Assembly: GCA_003141195.1 (NCBI GenBank)
Contig: PLLC01000079.1
Span: 13,475 to 77,474 of the forward strand
Length of the DNA: 64,000 nucleotides
From: Syntrophaceae bacterium
GTDB lineage: Bacteria; Desulfobacterota; Syntrophia; Syntrophales; UBA5619
Reading direction: 5' to 3'
Part shown: positions 1 through 7,251 of the stretch, piece after piece
How positions within the stretch are numbered: position 1 is the stretch's first letter
Layout of the letters: every line of letters begins with the position of its first letter
Notes under the pieces: model-generated
Seen by the model: the letters and a program-made list of their open reading frames with translations, nothing else
Told to the model about the DNA's origin: nothing
Databases searched by the model: none
Translations under genes and position numbers: made by a program

Positions 1-1
1 G

Positions 2-124
2 ATTTCGGGGGCCTTGCATCTGGACCTCCCGTATCCTGTACGGGACAAGCTTTTGAACAGCCTGCAAAAGAGACTTTTGCAACATGCTGATAGGCCGCAT
101 CGCCCCGGGAGGCTGCATGGATAA
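2..124 (+). CDS. Possible C-terminal end of an upstream gene (partial)
   Basis: A frame is open from the left edge to a TAA at 122-124 and would encode about 40 residues ending in a basic tail (RPHRPGRLHG). It overlaps the next start codon at 117 by 8 bp, a coupling style seen throughout the window. No family can be recognised from so short a piece, and it may simply be an open non-coding frame. Confidence 0.3.
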   Translation: MSGALHLDLPYPVRDKLLNSLQKRLLQHADRPHRPGRLHG

Positions 125-572
125 ATCCGGTTCTCCATACCGCAGGAAGGCCGGGCTGCTGATCCTGGTCGTTCTGACCGGTTACGCCGTCCTGAATCTG
201 CTCTGGCAGGGCGTCCGATCCTACCCCGACCTGCCCGGGACGGACCCGGTCACGATCCACGAGGCGCGCATCGCCCAGCTTTTGCCGTTGCTGCCCGCCT
301 CCGGCGCCGTCGGCTATGTGACGACCGTGGAAAACGACCGGATCTTCGCCGCGGAAAAGGCCTTTCAGAATGTGGAGTTTCTCGCCCAGTACGTGCTGAC
401 GCAATATACCCTCGCCCCGCGGATCGTCCGCAACAGCCCGGATCTCCCGCTCGTCGTCGGCAACTTTATCGACGGTCCGCCGGCGCCCGGTTTTCTGGAG
501 AAGAACGGCCTGGTTCCGCTGAAGGATTTCGGAGACGGCCTGGTCCTCTATCGAAGGGAGCGGAAGCCTTGA
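117..572 (+). CDS. Small single-pass membrane protein of unknown function
   Basis: The 151-residue product has one hydrophobic segment near the N-terminus (about residues 13-31, rich in Leu and Val) followed by a roughly 115-residue soluble part, so it is probably anchored in the inner membrane facing the periplasm. I chose the ATG at 117 over one at 84 because GGGAGG lies just upstream of it. No family is recognised. Its stop overlaps the TTG start of the next gene (TTGA at 569-572). That points to translational coupling with a polytopic glycosyltransferase-like protein and a GT2 enzyme, so it may be an accessory of the same glycan or lipid-sugar pathway. This role is inferred only from position. 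Confidence 0.6.
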   Translation: MDKSGSPYRRKAGLLILVVLTGYAVLNLLWQGVRSYPDLPGTDPVTIHEARIAQLLPLLPASGAVGYVTTVENDRIFAAEKAFQNVEFLAQYVLTQYTLAPRIVRNSPDLPLVVGNFIDGPPAPGFLEKNGLVPLKDFGDGLVLYRRERKP

Positions 573-2089
573 TCCTTTTCTTCGTCGCCTCCCTTCTCCT
601 CTCCCTGACCGGCGGCATCCTGCTGACCTTCCTTTTCTGTCCGTCCCTGAAAAGCGGCGCTGCCGGTCCGGCGTTTCGTCTCTTTGCCGGCGGCGGTCTC
701 GGGATCGGCGTCACGTCGTGTCTCTATTTCTTCTGCCTACTGACCGGTCTTACACGGTACCTCCCCGCCATTGACCTCGGCGTCTGTCTGCTCCTCGGGA
801 TTCCCTGTTTCGTCCTGTTCAAGCGGCCCGCTGACCGGGGGGGTCAGCCGCTTCCGCAAACGGGGAAACGATCCCATTTCCCGATCCTTCTGGCCGGGAT
901 TTTCTCCGTTGAACTCATCGCCTCCCTGGGCTCTTTTGTCTTTGCCTTTCTGAAGGAACCCCACGGCCGATGGGACGCCTGGCTGATCTGGAACATGCAT
1001 GCCCGCTTCCTGTTCCGGGGCGGTGAGCACTGGCGTGATGCGTTCGCCAGCGGCCTGGACTGGAGCCACTGGGACTACCCCCTGCTCCTCCCGCTCTCCA
1101 TCGCCCGCGGCTGGCAATACATGGGCGGCGAAAGCCTCTCCATTCCCGCCGTCATGGCATTTGTCTTTACCTTCATGACGCTCGGCCTGCTATGGTGCGC
1201 CCTCTCCCTCCTCCGGAGCCGGATCCAGGGGTGCCTCGCCGCGATGATCCTGCTGGGAACCCCGTTTTTCATCGTCATGGGGGCCTCCCAGTTTGCCGAC
1301 GTCCCGCTGGCCTTTTTCATCCTGGCGACCCTCGTCCTGCTCTTGCTGCAGGCGCGCTCCCCGGAAAATCAGCCGGGCGCGTTGATCCTGGCGGGGCTCG
1401 CTGCCGGTTTATGCGCCTGGACGAAAAACGAGGGTCTCCTGTTCCTGCTGATCGTCACGGGAAGCCTTTTCTGCACGGCGTTTTATGCGGGGGGGTGGAG
1501 ATCGGCCCTGAACAGGACCGCCGGGTTTCTGGCCGGGGCCCTGCCGATCCTGCTGATGGTTATCTATTTCAAGACGCAGTTGTCCCCGGCGAACGACTGG
1601 ATGGCGGGGTTCGACCCGGCCGCCGTCGCGGCCAAATTGACGGATTTCAGCCGCTATGCGGAGATTGCGAAGGCCTTTTTCATCATGGGGATCAGTTTCA
1701 CGCAGGGATTGATCAATGTCCGCGTGGGGATGCATTTGAACCCCGGCGCCGTCAATATCCTCCTCCTGATCGGCTATCTCTTCCTCGCGGGCGTTCGGAT
1801 CGATGGGCGGGACCGGATCGGCCTCCTCCAGTCGGCCGCCGCCCTCGGGCTGATGCTGATCGGCTATTTTTTCGTCTATGTGCTGACCCCCCTCGATCTC
1901 GGCTACCACCTCACCACGTCTCTGAACCGCCTCTTCCTCCAGTTGTGGCCAAGCGTCATCTTTTTATGCTTCATGATCGCCGGTTCGCCGGAAACGTCCC
2001 TGGGGGACAGGCCGGGAACCGCACCCGCACAGCCGGAAACAAGATCGACCAGGGCGAATAAACCGAGGAAAATGAGGGAGCCGAAATGA
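569..2089 (+). CDS. Polytopic membrane glycosyltransferase-like protein (GT39/PMT-like)
   Basis: The 506-residue protein is mostly hydrophobic, with about ten or eleven predicted membrane segments and a short basic C-terminal tail. After the second or third helix comes a loop rich in Trp, His and Asp (GRWDAWLIWNMHARFLF, then WSHWDYPLLL). This is typical of bacterial membrane glycosyltransferases of the PMT/GT39 type, which use polyprenyl-phosphate-linked sugars and have their active site on the periplasmic side. Translation appears to start at TTG 569, overlapping the previous stop. The gene ends with an ATGA overlap into a GT2 enzyme of the kind that makes polyprenyl-phosphate sugars, giving a donor-maker and donor-user pair. 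The acceptor cannot be read from the sequence. Confidence 0.65.
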   Translation: MILFFVASLLLSLTGGILLTFLFCPSLKSGAAGPAFRLFAGGGLGIGVTSCLYFFCLLTGLTRYLPAIDLGVCLLLGIPCFVLFKRPADRGGQPLPQTGKRSHFPILLAGIFSVELIASLGSFVFAFLKEPHGRWDAWLIWNMHARFLFRGGEHWRDAFASGLDWSHWDYPLLLPLSIARGWQYMGGESLSIPAVMAFVFTFMTLGLLWCALSLLRSRIQGCLAAMILLGTPFFIVMGASQFADVPLAFFILATLVLLLLQARSPENQPGALILAGLAAGLCAWTKNEGLLFLLIVTGSLFCTAFYAGGWRSALNRTAGFLAGALPILLMVIYFKTQLSPANDWMAGFDPAAVAAKLTDFSRYAEIAKAFFIMGISFTQGLINVRVGMHLNPGAVNILLLIGYLFLAGVRIDGRDRIGLLQSAAALGLMLIGYFFVYVLTPLDLGYHLTTSLNRLFLQLWPSVIFLCFMIAGSPETSLGDRPGTAPAQPETRSTRANKPRKMREPK

Positions 2090-2787
2090 ATACCCAAAAA
2101 ATGTTATCCGTCGTCATCCCCGCTTACAATGAAAAAGAAACGGTCCTGCGGATCATCGAAAAGGTCCTGAAACTGGATTTCGTCGCGGAGATCATCCTCG
2201 TCGACGACGGCTCCACGGACGGAACGAGGGAACTGCTGGAACAGGCGACGTTCGACGATCGTGTGAAGCTCTTCTTTCACGACCGGAACCGGGGCAAGGG
2301 GGCGGCCCTGCGGACCGGATTCGGTCACGTCACCGCGGAGATCGTGGCAATCCAGGATGCGGACCTGGAATACGATCCCAATGAATTTATCGAGATGATC
2401 CAGCCCATTCGCGAAGGGGTGGCCGACGTCGTTTACGGCTCCCGGCTTTCCGGGGGAAAACCGCAGCGGGTCCACCTCTTCTGGCACCGGATGGGAAACG
2501 GATTCCTCACCTTCTTGACCGACCTTCTCTACAACACGACCCTCTCCGACATGGAAACCTGCTACAAGATGTTCCGGAAGGAGGTTCTCGAAACCATCCG
2601 GATCGAATCCGACGATTTTTCCGTGGAACCGGAGCTGACGGCCAAGATCTGCAAGAACAAACGGTGGCGCGTCTATGAAATTCCCATCTCCTATTACGGC
2701 AGAAGCTATGCGGAGGGGAAGAAGATCTCCTGGAGGCACGGTTTTTCCGCCCTCTGGACGCTCCTGAAGTACCGGTTCAAGGACTAA
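2086..2787 (+). CDS. Family 2 glycosyltransferase (polyprenyl-phosphate sugar synthase type)
   Basis: The 233-residue cytoplasmic enzyme has a full GT-A fold signature. A hydrophobic strand is followed by VDDGSTDGT (residues about 39-47) for nucleotide-sugar binding, then the DAD metal motif at about 91-93 and the SVEPELTAKI segment near the C-terminus. This pattern is usual for dolichyl/undecaprenyl-phosphate mannose or glucose synthases. There is no C-terminal membrane domain, so it is the short soluble type. It is translationally coupled (ATGA) to the polytopic gene upstream and probably supplies its lipid-linked sugar. The sugar specificity is unknown. Confidence 0.85.
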   Translation: MNTQKMLSVVIPAYNEKETVLRIIEKVLKLDFVAEIILVDDGSTDGTRELLEQATFDDRVKLFFHDRNRGKGAALRTGFGHVTAEIVAIQDADLEYDPNEFIEMIQPIREGVADVVYGSRLSGGKPQRVHLFWHRMGNGFLTFLTDLLYNTTLSDMETCYKMFRKEVLETIRIESDDFSVEPELTAKICKNKRWRVYEIPISYYGRSYAEGKKISWRHGFSALWTLLKYRFKD

Positions 2788-2928
2788 ACCGCATCATTTC
2801 ATAAGTTCGGTGACCTATCGACCCAAGGGAGATATCTTCCAACATTTCAAACTTAAAAAAGATTTCCCGCTTCGCTCGAAACGACATTGGTGCAAGCGAA
2901 TTGATGAAATGTTGCACCAAGGCCGCCT

Positions 2929-3720
2929 CTACATCACCCCTTTGTACCAGCCGCCATCGATCTGGATCGCGGCGCCGGTGATGTAGCCGCTCCGGTCGGA
3001 GGCGAGAAACGCCACGAGGGCGGCAAATTCTTCCGGCGTCCCGAGGCGCTTCATGGGAATGGAGGCCTCCCAGCGGCCGATCACCGCCTCCGGCGTCGTC
3101 CCCTCTTTTTCCGCGATCGCCTTGGCCAGGCTCCGGACGCGGTCCGTCAGGGTGTAGCCGGGGCAGACGCTGTTCACGGTGATGTTGAAGGGGGCAAGTT
3201 CGTTGGAGAGGCTCTTGGCCAGTCCGATGACGCCGGAGCGGACGGTGTTGGAGAGGATCAGGCCGTCGATCGGCTGCTTGACGGAGATCGAGGTCATGTT
3301 GATGATCCGCCCCCAGCGCTTCGCCTTCAGGACCGGAACCACCTCGCGGGTCATCAGGATCGTCGAGAGGAGGTTGAGGCGGAAGCCTTTCTCCCAAAGC
3401 GTTTCGTCGATATCGAGGAAATCGGCCGCGGGGGGACCGCCCGCGTTGTTCACGAGGATGTCCGCCGTCCCGTAATGGGCAATCGCCTTGCGGACAAAGG
3501 CCTTCGCCTGCTCCGCATCGCTCACGTCGGCGGGGAGGGCCAGCACCTCGCCCCCCGTTTCCAGCCGGATCCGTTCGGCCGCCCCTTTCAGATGTGGGTC
3601 GTCGAGGGCGCCGATCGCGACCTTCGCCCCCTCCCGCGACAGCTCCAGGGCCGCCGCCCTCCCGAGTCCCATGCTCCCGCCGGCGACCAGCGCCACCTTC
3701 CCCTTCAATCCCAGTTCCAT
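2929..3720 (-). CDS. SDR-family protein lacking the catalytic Tyr and Lys
   Basis: The 263-residue protein has a short-chain dehydrogenase fold: a dinucleotide-binding GGSMGLG loop at residues 14-20, NNAG at 91-94, and a Ser at about 144 where the catalytic serine belongs. Thirteen and seventeen residues later, where the YxxxK pair should sit, the sequence has Ser157 and Arg161 (within LSNTVRSGVIGL). The C-terminal GAAIQIDGGW segment is normal. I chose the ATG at 3720 because GGAGGA precedes it. A recognised subgroup of 3-oxoacyl-ACP reductase-like SDRs lacks the intact active site, and this protein resembles it. It may bind NAD(P) or acyl ligands without classic reductase chemistry. It is transcribed towards the convergent glycosyltransferase operon. 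Confidence 0.8.
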   Translation of the reverse strand: MELGLKGKVALVAGGSMGLGRAAALELSREGAKVAIGALDDPHLKGAAERIRLETGGEVLALPADVSDAEQAKAFVRKAIAHYGTADILVNNAGGPPAADFLDIDETLWEKGFRLNLLSTILMTREVVPVLKAKRWGRIINMTSISVKQPIDGLILSNTVRSGVIGLAKSLSNELAPFNITVNSVCPGYTLTDRVRSLAKAIAEKEGTTPEAVIGRWEASIPMKRLGTPEEFAALVAFLASDRSGYITGAAIQIDGGWYKGVM

Positions 3721-3870
3721 GTCTTCCTCCCGAATCGTTGATCTCATTGCAATGACAGCATCTCCCTATCAGATTGCCCTCCCGGCGTCAACGGCCGGGA
3801 AGCCCGCCACCCCTCCCCGGCAGGGAAATCTTTCCCCGCAAATCGTTCCCGGAGCAAATTCATGATGTTC

Positions 3871-4010
3871 AATATAAGAGCTTTGAAAAATACCCCCACT
3901 TTGTCATTCCCGCGTAGGCGGGAATCCAGAAGGTCTTGAAAAGACTGGATTCCTGCTTTCGCAGGAATGACGATTTGCCGAATTTCAGGAGTAATTCAAA
4001 GCTCTCAATA
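3871..4010. repeat. Palindromic GTCATTCCCGC repeat inside a short terminal inverted repeat
   Basis: The core at 3903-3971 is two back-to-back hairpins running from GTCATTCCCGCG to CAGGAATGAC, with an internal ATCCAG/CTGGAT pairing. It is framed by an outer inverted repeat, GAGCTTTGAA at 3878-3887 and TTCAAAGCTC at 3995-4004. Related cores occur at 6832-6901 and 33713-33774. It looks like a small non-autonomous element lying just upstream of the porin promoter. Confidence 0.75.
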
Positions 4011-4015
4011 TGTCG

Positions 4016-4044
4016 TTGACATACAAGCGCGGCTTTCATATACT
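4016..4044 (+). promoter_or_regulatory. Sigma70-type promoter of the porin gene
   Basis: TTGACA at 4016-4021 is followed after 17 bases by TATACT at 4039-4044, close to the consensus. The predicted transcript would start near 4051, giving a leader of about 55 nt with GGAGGGG just upstream of the ATG at 4107. The -35 box begins 6 bases after the outer repeat ends. Confidence 0.75.
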
Positions 4045-4106
4045 CGCCTTCCAAAAAAGCAAGTTCTTATCAAAAAGCAAACAAAAACAATGAAGGAGGG
4101 GAAAGT

Positions 4107-5486
4107 ATGATCAAGAGGAGGTTCGTTTTTTCCGTTCTTTTGTCTCTGGGTGTGGTTCTTTTTGCGGACGTCGTCTCGGCGGCATTCAATGTCGACTACG
4201 GCGGCGCATTCAGACTGAGACAGGAATACTGGGAAAAGTTGGTCGATCTGGAAACCCTGGGGAAGCCGGACCGGGATTTCTTCCGCCTGCGCTCCTCCCT
4301 GTGGGGGAAGGCCGCCTTCGGCGACGACCTGGGCGCGTATCTCAAGCTGACCAACGAGGCCAAGTACTATCTGGGAACGTACAAACCCTTGGAAACGCCG
4401 GATCGCACGTCGGACAGCAACCGGTTCGATGTGGATGAACTGATCGTGGACAATCTCTATTTCGATTACCGAAACGTCTCCGGACTTCCCCTGGACCTGA
4501 GGATCGGGCGCCAGGACTTTCTGGGGGCCTACGGAGAGGGCTTCCTGATCCTGGACGGCACCCCGGGCGACGGTTCGAGAACGGCCTATTTCAACGCCGC
4601 CAAGGCGGTCTGGCGGATCAACGAGAGCAACAGCGTCGATCTGGTCTACCTCTCCGATCCCAAGTCGGACACCTATCTGCCCTCGCTCTACCCCGCGCGG
4701 TCCGATTCCATCCCGACCTATGTCAACAACAAGCGCCTCCTCAACGCCTCGGACGAACAGGGCGTGGTGCTCTACGGCAAGAGCAGGATCAATGGCTATC
4801 TCGCCCTGGAACCCTATTACATCTACAAGGAGGAGGATCCCGTCGGGACGAACGCTAAGCTGAAGCTGAACACACTCGGCGGCCGGGCCGTCGTGACGGT
4901 GGGCGAATGGAAGCTGCGGGGCGAATTCGCCCATCAGTTCGGCGAATATGACAACGGCCGCGACCGAAAGGCCAACGGCGGGTACCTCTTCGTGGGACGG
5001 AAGCATGAGGCGGCGCCCTTGAAACCGGAGTGGGACCTGGGCTATGTTTACATGTCCGGCGACGATCCCTCCACGCCGCAGCACGAGGGGTGGGACCCGC
5101 TTTTTGCCCGCGCCCCCGCCTGGAACGAGATCTATGTCTACCCCCTGGTCTACGAGACGGGCAATGACAGCGGTCCCATTCCGGCCTACTGGACGAACCT
5201 CCATATTTACCTGGCCAACCTCCGGCTTGCTTTTACGGCCGACACCAATCTGGCCCTTTCCTATCAATACCTCCGGTCCGATCAGACGACCTCCGGCCTC
5301 AATCCCGCCATGTTTTCGAACAACAGCAAGGAGAGGGGGCAGGTGGCCACCCTGATCCTGAGCCACAACTTTACCAAGCAGCTCAGCGGCTTTTTGCAGG
5401 CGGAATATTTCATCCCCGGCAAGTTTTACACCGACAAGGCGGAGAACGCTGCGCTCCTGCGGTGGCAGATGCAGTACAGGTTTTGA
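4107..5486 (+). CDS. Outer-membrane beta-barrel porin, alginate-export-like
   Basis: The 459-residue precursor starts with a Sec signal peptide (basic MIKRR, a hydrophobic stretch, and cleavage near SAA at about residues 24-26). The mature part alternates aromatic and polar residues, contains LRIGRQDFLGAYGEGF at about residues 130-145 and ends in an aromatic residue (LLRWQMQYRF), as outer-membrane barrels do for BAM recognition. The RQ-F-YGEGF segment and the overall length match the alginate-export family of porins, which in anaerobes are often general solute channels. It has its own strong promoter and no close neighbour on the same strand, so it is probably monocistronic. The substrate is unknown. 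Confidence 0.75.
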   Translation: MIKRRFVFSVLLSLGVVLFADVVSAAFNVDYGGAFRLRQEYWEKLVDLETLGKPDRDFFRLRSSLWGKAAFGDDLGAYLKLTNEAKYYLGTYKPLETPDRTSDSNRFDVDELIVDNLYFDYRNVSGLPLDLRIGRQDFLGAYGEGFLILDGTPGDGSRTAYFNAAKAVWRINESNSVDLVYLSDPKSDTYLPSLYPARSDSIPTYVNNKRLLNASDEQGVVLYGKSRINGYLALEPYYIYKEEDPVGTNAKLKLNTLGGRAVVTVGEWKLRGEFAHQFGEYDNGRDRKANGGYLFVGRKHEAAPLKPEWDLGYVYMSGDDPSTPQHEGWDPLFARAPAWNEIYVYPLVYETGNDSGPIPAYWTNLHIYLANLRLAFTADTNLALSYQYLRSDQTTSGLNPAMFSNNSKERGQVATLILSHNFTKQLSGFLQAEYFIPGKFYTDKAENAALLRWQMQYRF

Positions 5487-5826
5487 CGAGAACGGTGTGA
5501 ATCCCCCGCGGCCCGTCCCCGCCGCGGTGTGACGATGCCGGTGTGACCGAATCAGACTTTTGGTGAAAAAACCAGCTCCGGCAGGACCGCCTCCCGTCTT
5601 TGGATACTGCTACGCCGACCCCGACTACTCCTGGAATGCATACATACACTCATAACGCTTCAGAGAAAAGAGACGTGCAGGAGAGGTATGTCTGAAATAC
5701 GGGCGAAATGACCTTGATGACGAGTTAAAAGACCAAAAGGTAAGCCTATTTCTCAAAATGACGGACACCTTGATACATCCTTTTGTCCGTCATCGACACC
5801 ACACCCCACATGGAGCAAATTCATGA
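5487..5826. other. Intergenic stretch without a supported gene
   Basis: About 340 bases between the porin stop and the promoter at 5827. I see no convincing frame, clear terminator or repeat, although short GC-rich inverted segments lie just after the porin stop. Confidence 0.4.
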
Positions 5827-5862
5827 TTGACATCGTCCGGATTTTGTTCTATGGTCCGACCA
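5827..5862 (+). promoter_or_regulatory. Promoter with a FadR/GntR-like operator over the -10 box
   Basis: TTGACA at 5827-5832, a 17-base spacer and TATGGT at 5850-5855 form a sigma70-like promoter. The perfect palindrome TGGTCCGACCA at 5852-5862 overlaps the -10 box. It matches the TGGTCNGACCA core of the FadR operator, a GntR-family site that in enterobacteria responds to long-chain acyl-CoA. A repressor bound here would block RNA polymerase. The regulator itself is not in the window. Confidence 0.55.
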
Positions 5863-5882
5863 ATTTCGTGACCGGGGTTTTT

Positions 5883-6011
5883 ATGAAAATGAACGGGATA
5901 TGGAGAAGGGTGTATTGGAACCGCGACCTGCTTCGCCGGGGCCTCCTATTGTGCCTCGCTCTTCTCGGGATGGGTCTAAGCCCATCGCCCGTCGCTTTCA
6001 GGAGGCTGTAG
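5883..6011 (+). CDS. Possible 42-residue small membrane or signal-bearing peptide
   Basis: A short frame lies between a promoter (5827-5855) and a terminator (6034-6069). It has a basic start (MKMNGIWRRVYW) and a Leu-rich hydrophobic stretch (LLLCLALLGMGL) before a Pro- and Arg-containing end, as in a small inner-membrane peptide. No clear Shine-Dalgarno sequence precedes the ATG at 5883, so the unit could equally be a small RNA of about 200 nt. No family is recognised. Confidence 0.35.
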   Translation: MKMNGIWRRVYWNRDLLRRGLLLCLALLGMGLSPSPVAFRRL

Positions 6012-6033
6012 TCCCGGAAAATCAGCGTATCCT

Positions 6034-6069
6034 AAAGGCCATGGGTTCAGAAATCCATGGCCTTTTTGT
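6034..6069 (+). terminator. Rho-independent terminator
   Basis: An 11-bp stem (AAAGGCCATGG at 6034-6044 with CCATGGCCTTT at 6055-6065) is followed by T residues. It closes the small unit that starts at the 5827 promoter. Confidence 0.75.
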
Positions 6070-6085
6070 TTCCGGGCGTATTTGT

Positions 6086-6217
6086 GACGGCTTCGTAAAA
6101 AATCGAAGATATCACTCTGAGATTGTCGAAGGGTGAAGATAACTAATTGATATCCGGTTATGCTTCGACAAGCTCCGCATAACAAAACCCGAGATTTCCG
6201 ACTTTTTGCGAGGGCAT
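6086..6217. repeat. MITE-like repeat with GACGGCTTCGTAAAAA termini
   Basis: The left end GACGGCTTCGTAAAAA (6086-6101) is mirrored by TTTTTGCGAGGGCATC (6202-6217), giving an imperfect terminal inverted repeat around about 130 bp. The interior has a TTGTCGAAGGGTG / CTTCGACAA pairing, a motif common in dispersed proteobacterial repeats. The element lies directly upstream of the oxidoreductase operon. Similar ends bound the repeats at 6807-6936, 43603-43789 and 44308-44471. Confidence 0.6.
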
Positions 6218-6241
6218 CAAAATTTACTTGAGGGAAGCGAT

Positions 6242-6805
6242 ATGCATGAAGTAATATGGCACGGCCGCGGCGGACAGGGCGTCGTCATCGCCGCGCAGAT
6301 CCTGGCCGAATCGGCCTATCTCCAGGGATTCAAAGGGGTCACCTCGGCCCCGACCTTCGGCCCGGAGAGGCGGGGGGCGCCGCTGACGGCGTCGACCCGG
6401 ATTTCCGACGCGCCGATCCGGACCTTCTCCCAGATCGAAAGGGCCGACATCGCCGTCGTCCTCGATCCTTCGCTGTTCGGCATCGTCGATATCCTCGGAT
6501 CCCTGAAACCGGGGGGATTGCTTCTCATCAATACGCCGCAGAAGGCGGATGAGGTGGAGATCCAGGGCTGCTTCAGCATCGCCACGCTCGATGCGGCCGC
6601 GGTCGCCATCCGCTTCCACCTCCTCAAGGAGGGGGCGCCGATGGTCAACACCCCGATGCTCGGGGTCCTGTCGAAGGCCTCGGGACTCGTCTCCCTCGAC
6701 CACCTGGAGAAGGGGCTGAAGTGGAAGCTCTCCGGCGGGGCGGCGGCGACGAACATCGCAGCGCTTCGGGCGGCCTACGAGGAAACAAGCATCAGGAAAG
6801 GATAA
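6242..6805 (+). CDS. porC: 2-oxoacid:ferredoxin oxidoreductase, gamma subunit
   Basis: The 187-residue subunit opens with the family hallmark WHGRGGQGVVIAAQILAESA and keeps APTFGPERRGAPLTASTRI, both typical of the gamma subunit of pyruvate/2-oxoisovalerate ferredoxin oxidoreductases. This subunit helps bind CoA and hold the TPP core together in the cytoplasmic complex. I chose the ATG at 6242 because GAGGGA lies just upstream. It is followed by delta, alpha and beta genes in the usual split order of four-subunit enzymes, with a repeat element between gamma and delta. The reversible reaction is 2-oxoacid + CoA + oxidised ferredoxin to acyl-CoA + CO2 + reduced ferredoxin. Substrate choice cannot be fixed from sequence. 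Confidence 0.9.
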   Translation: MHEVIWHGRGGQGVVIAAQILAESAYLQGFKGVTSAPTFGPERRGAPLTASTRISDAPIRTFSQIERADIAVVLDPSLFGIVDILGSLKPGGLLLINTPQKADEVEIQGCFSIATLDAAAVAIRFHLLKEGAPMVNTPMLGVLSKASGLVSLDHLEKGLKWKLSGGAAATNIAALRAAYEETSIRKG

Positions 6806-6806
6806 A

Positions 6807-6936
6807 GATCCCGTAAAAAGTCCCCCAAACCGTCATACCGGCGAAAGCCGGTATCCAGAACTACTCGAAAACACTGGATTCCGGGTCAAGCCCGGAATGA
6901 CAAAAGAGGGAAATCACGACTTTTTACGAGTTCATC
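6807..6936. repeat. Composite repeat between gamma and delta subunit genes
   Basis: Outer ends GATCCCGTAAAAAGTC (6807-6822) and GACTTTTTACGAGTTCATC (6918-6936) are inverted and belong to the CGTAAAAAGTC end family. The interior (6832-6901) is a GTCATACCGGC...GCCCGGAATGAC core related to those at 3903 and 33713. The element begins 2 bases after the gamma stop codon and sits inside what should be one transcript, where its strong hairpins could affect readthrough or RNA stability. Confidence 0.75.
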
Positions 6937-6957
6937 AAGGATAAAGAAAGGCGTTTT

Positions 6958-7251
6958 ATGGAAATCAAAGACGACAACATCTCCGCCATGTGCAGACCAG
7001 CCGTCGGCGAGGCGGGAAAGACCGGCGACTGGCGGGACGCCACGCCGGTCATCGACCACGCGAAATGCATCGCCTCGGTCAAGAACCGGCCGGCCTGCTA
7101 CCTCTGCTGGCTCTACTGCCCGGAAGGGATCGTCAAAGCCGGCATCCCGATCGAGATCAATCTGACCTACTGCAAGGGGTGCGGCATCTGCGCCGAGGAG
7201 TGCCCCGCAAGGGCGATCACGATGGTGATGCACGAGGAGGCGAAAAAATGA
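6958..7251 (+). CDS. porD: 2-oxoacid:ferredoxin oxidoreductase, delta (ferredoxin) subunit
   Basis: The 97-residue subunit is a two-cluster ferredoxin that carries electrons from the TPP site to external ferredoxin. The second cluster is canonical (CKGCGICAEECPARAI). The first is stretched: after Cys in AKCIAS the next Cys is eleven residues on, in PACYLCWLYCPEG, so an insert lies in the first binding loop. There are still four Cys, enough for a cluster. The stop overlaps the alpha-subunit start (ATGA at 7248-7251), ensuring coupled synthesis. Confidence 0.88.
   Translation: MEIKDDNISAMCRPAVGEAGKTGDWRDATPVIDHAKCIASVKNRPACYLCWLYCPEGIVKAGIPIEINLTYCKGCGICAEECPARAITMVMHEEAKK

Noticed and set aside
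6990-7247. N-terminal extension of the alpha subunit
   Set aside because: It overlaps the delta subunit in another frame; the ATGA-coupled start at 7248 matches the family N-terminus.
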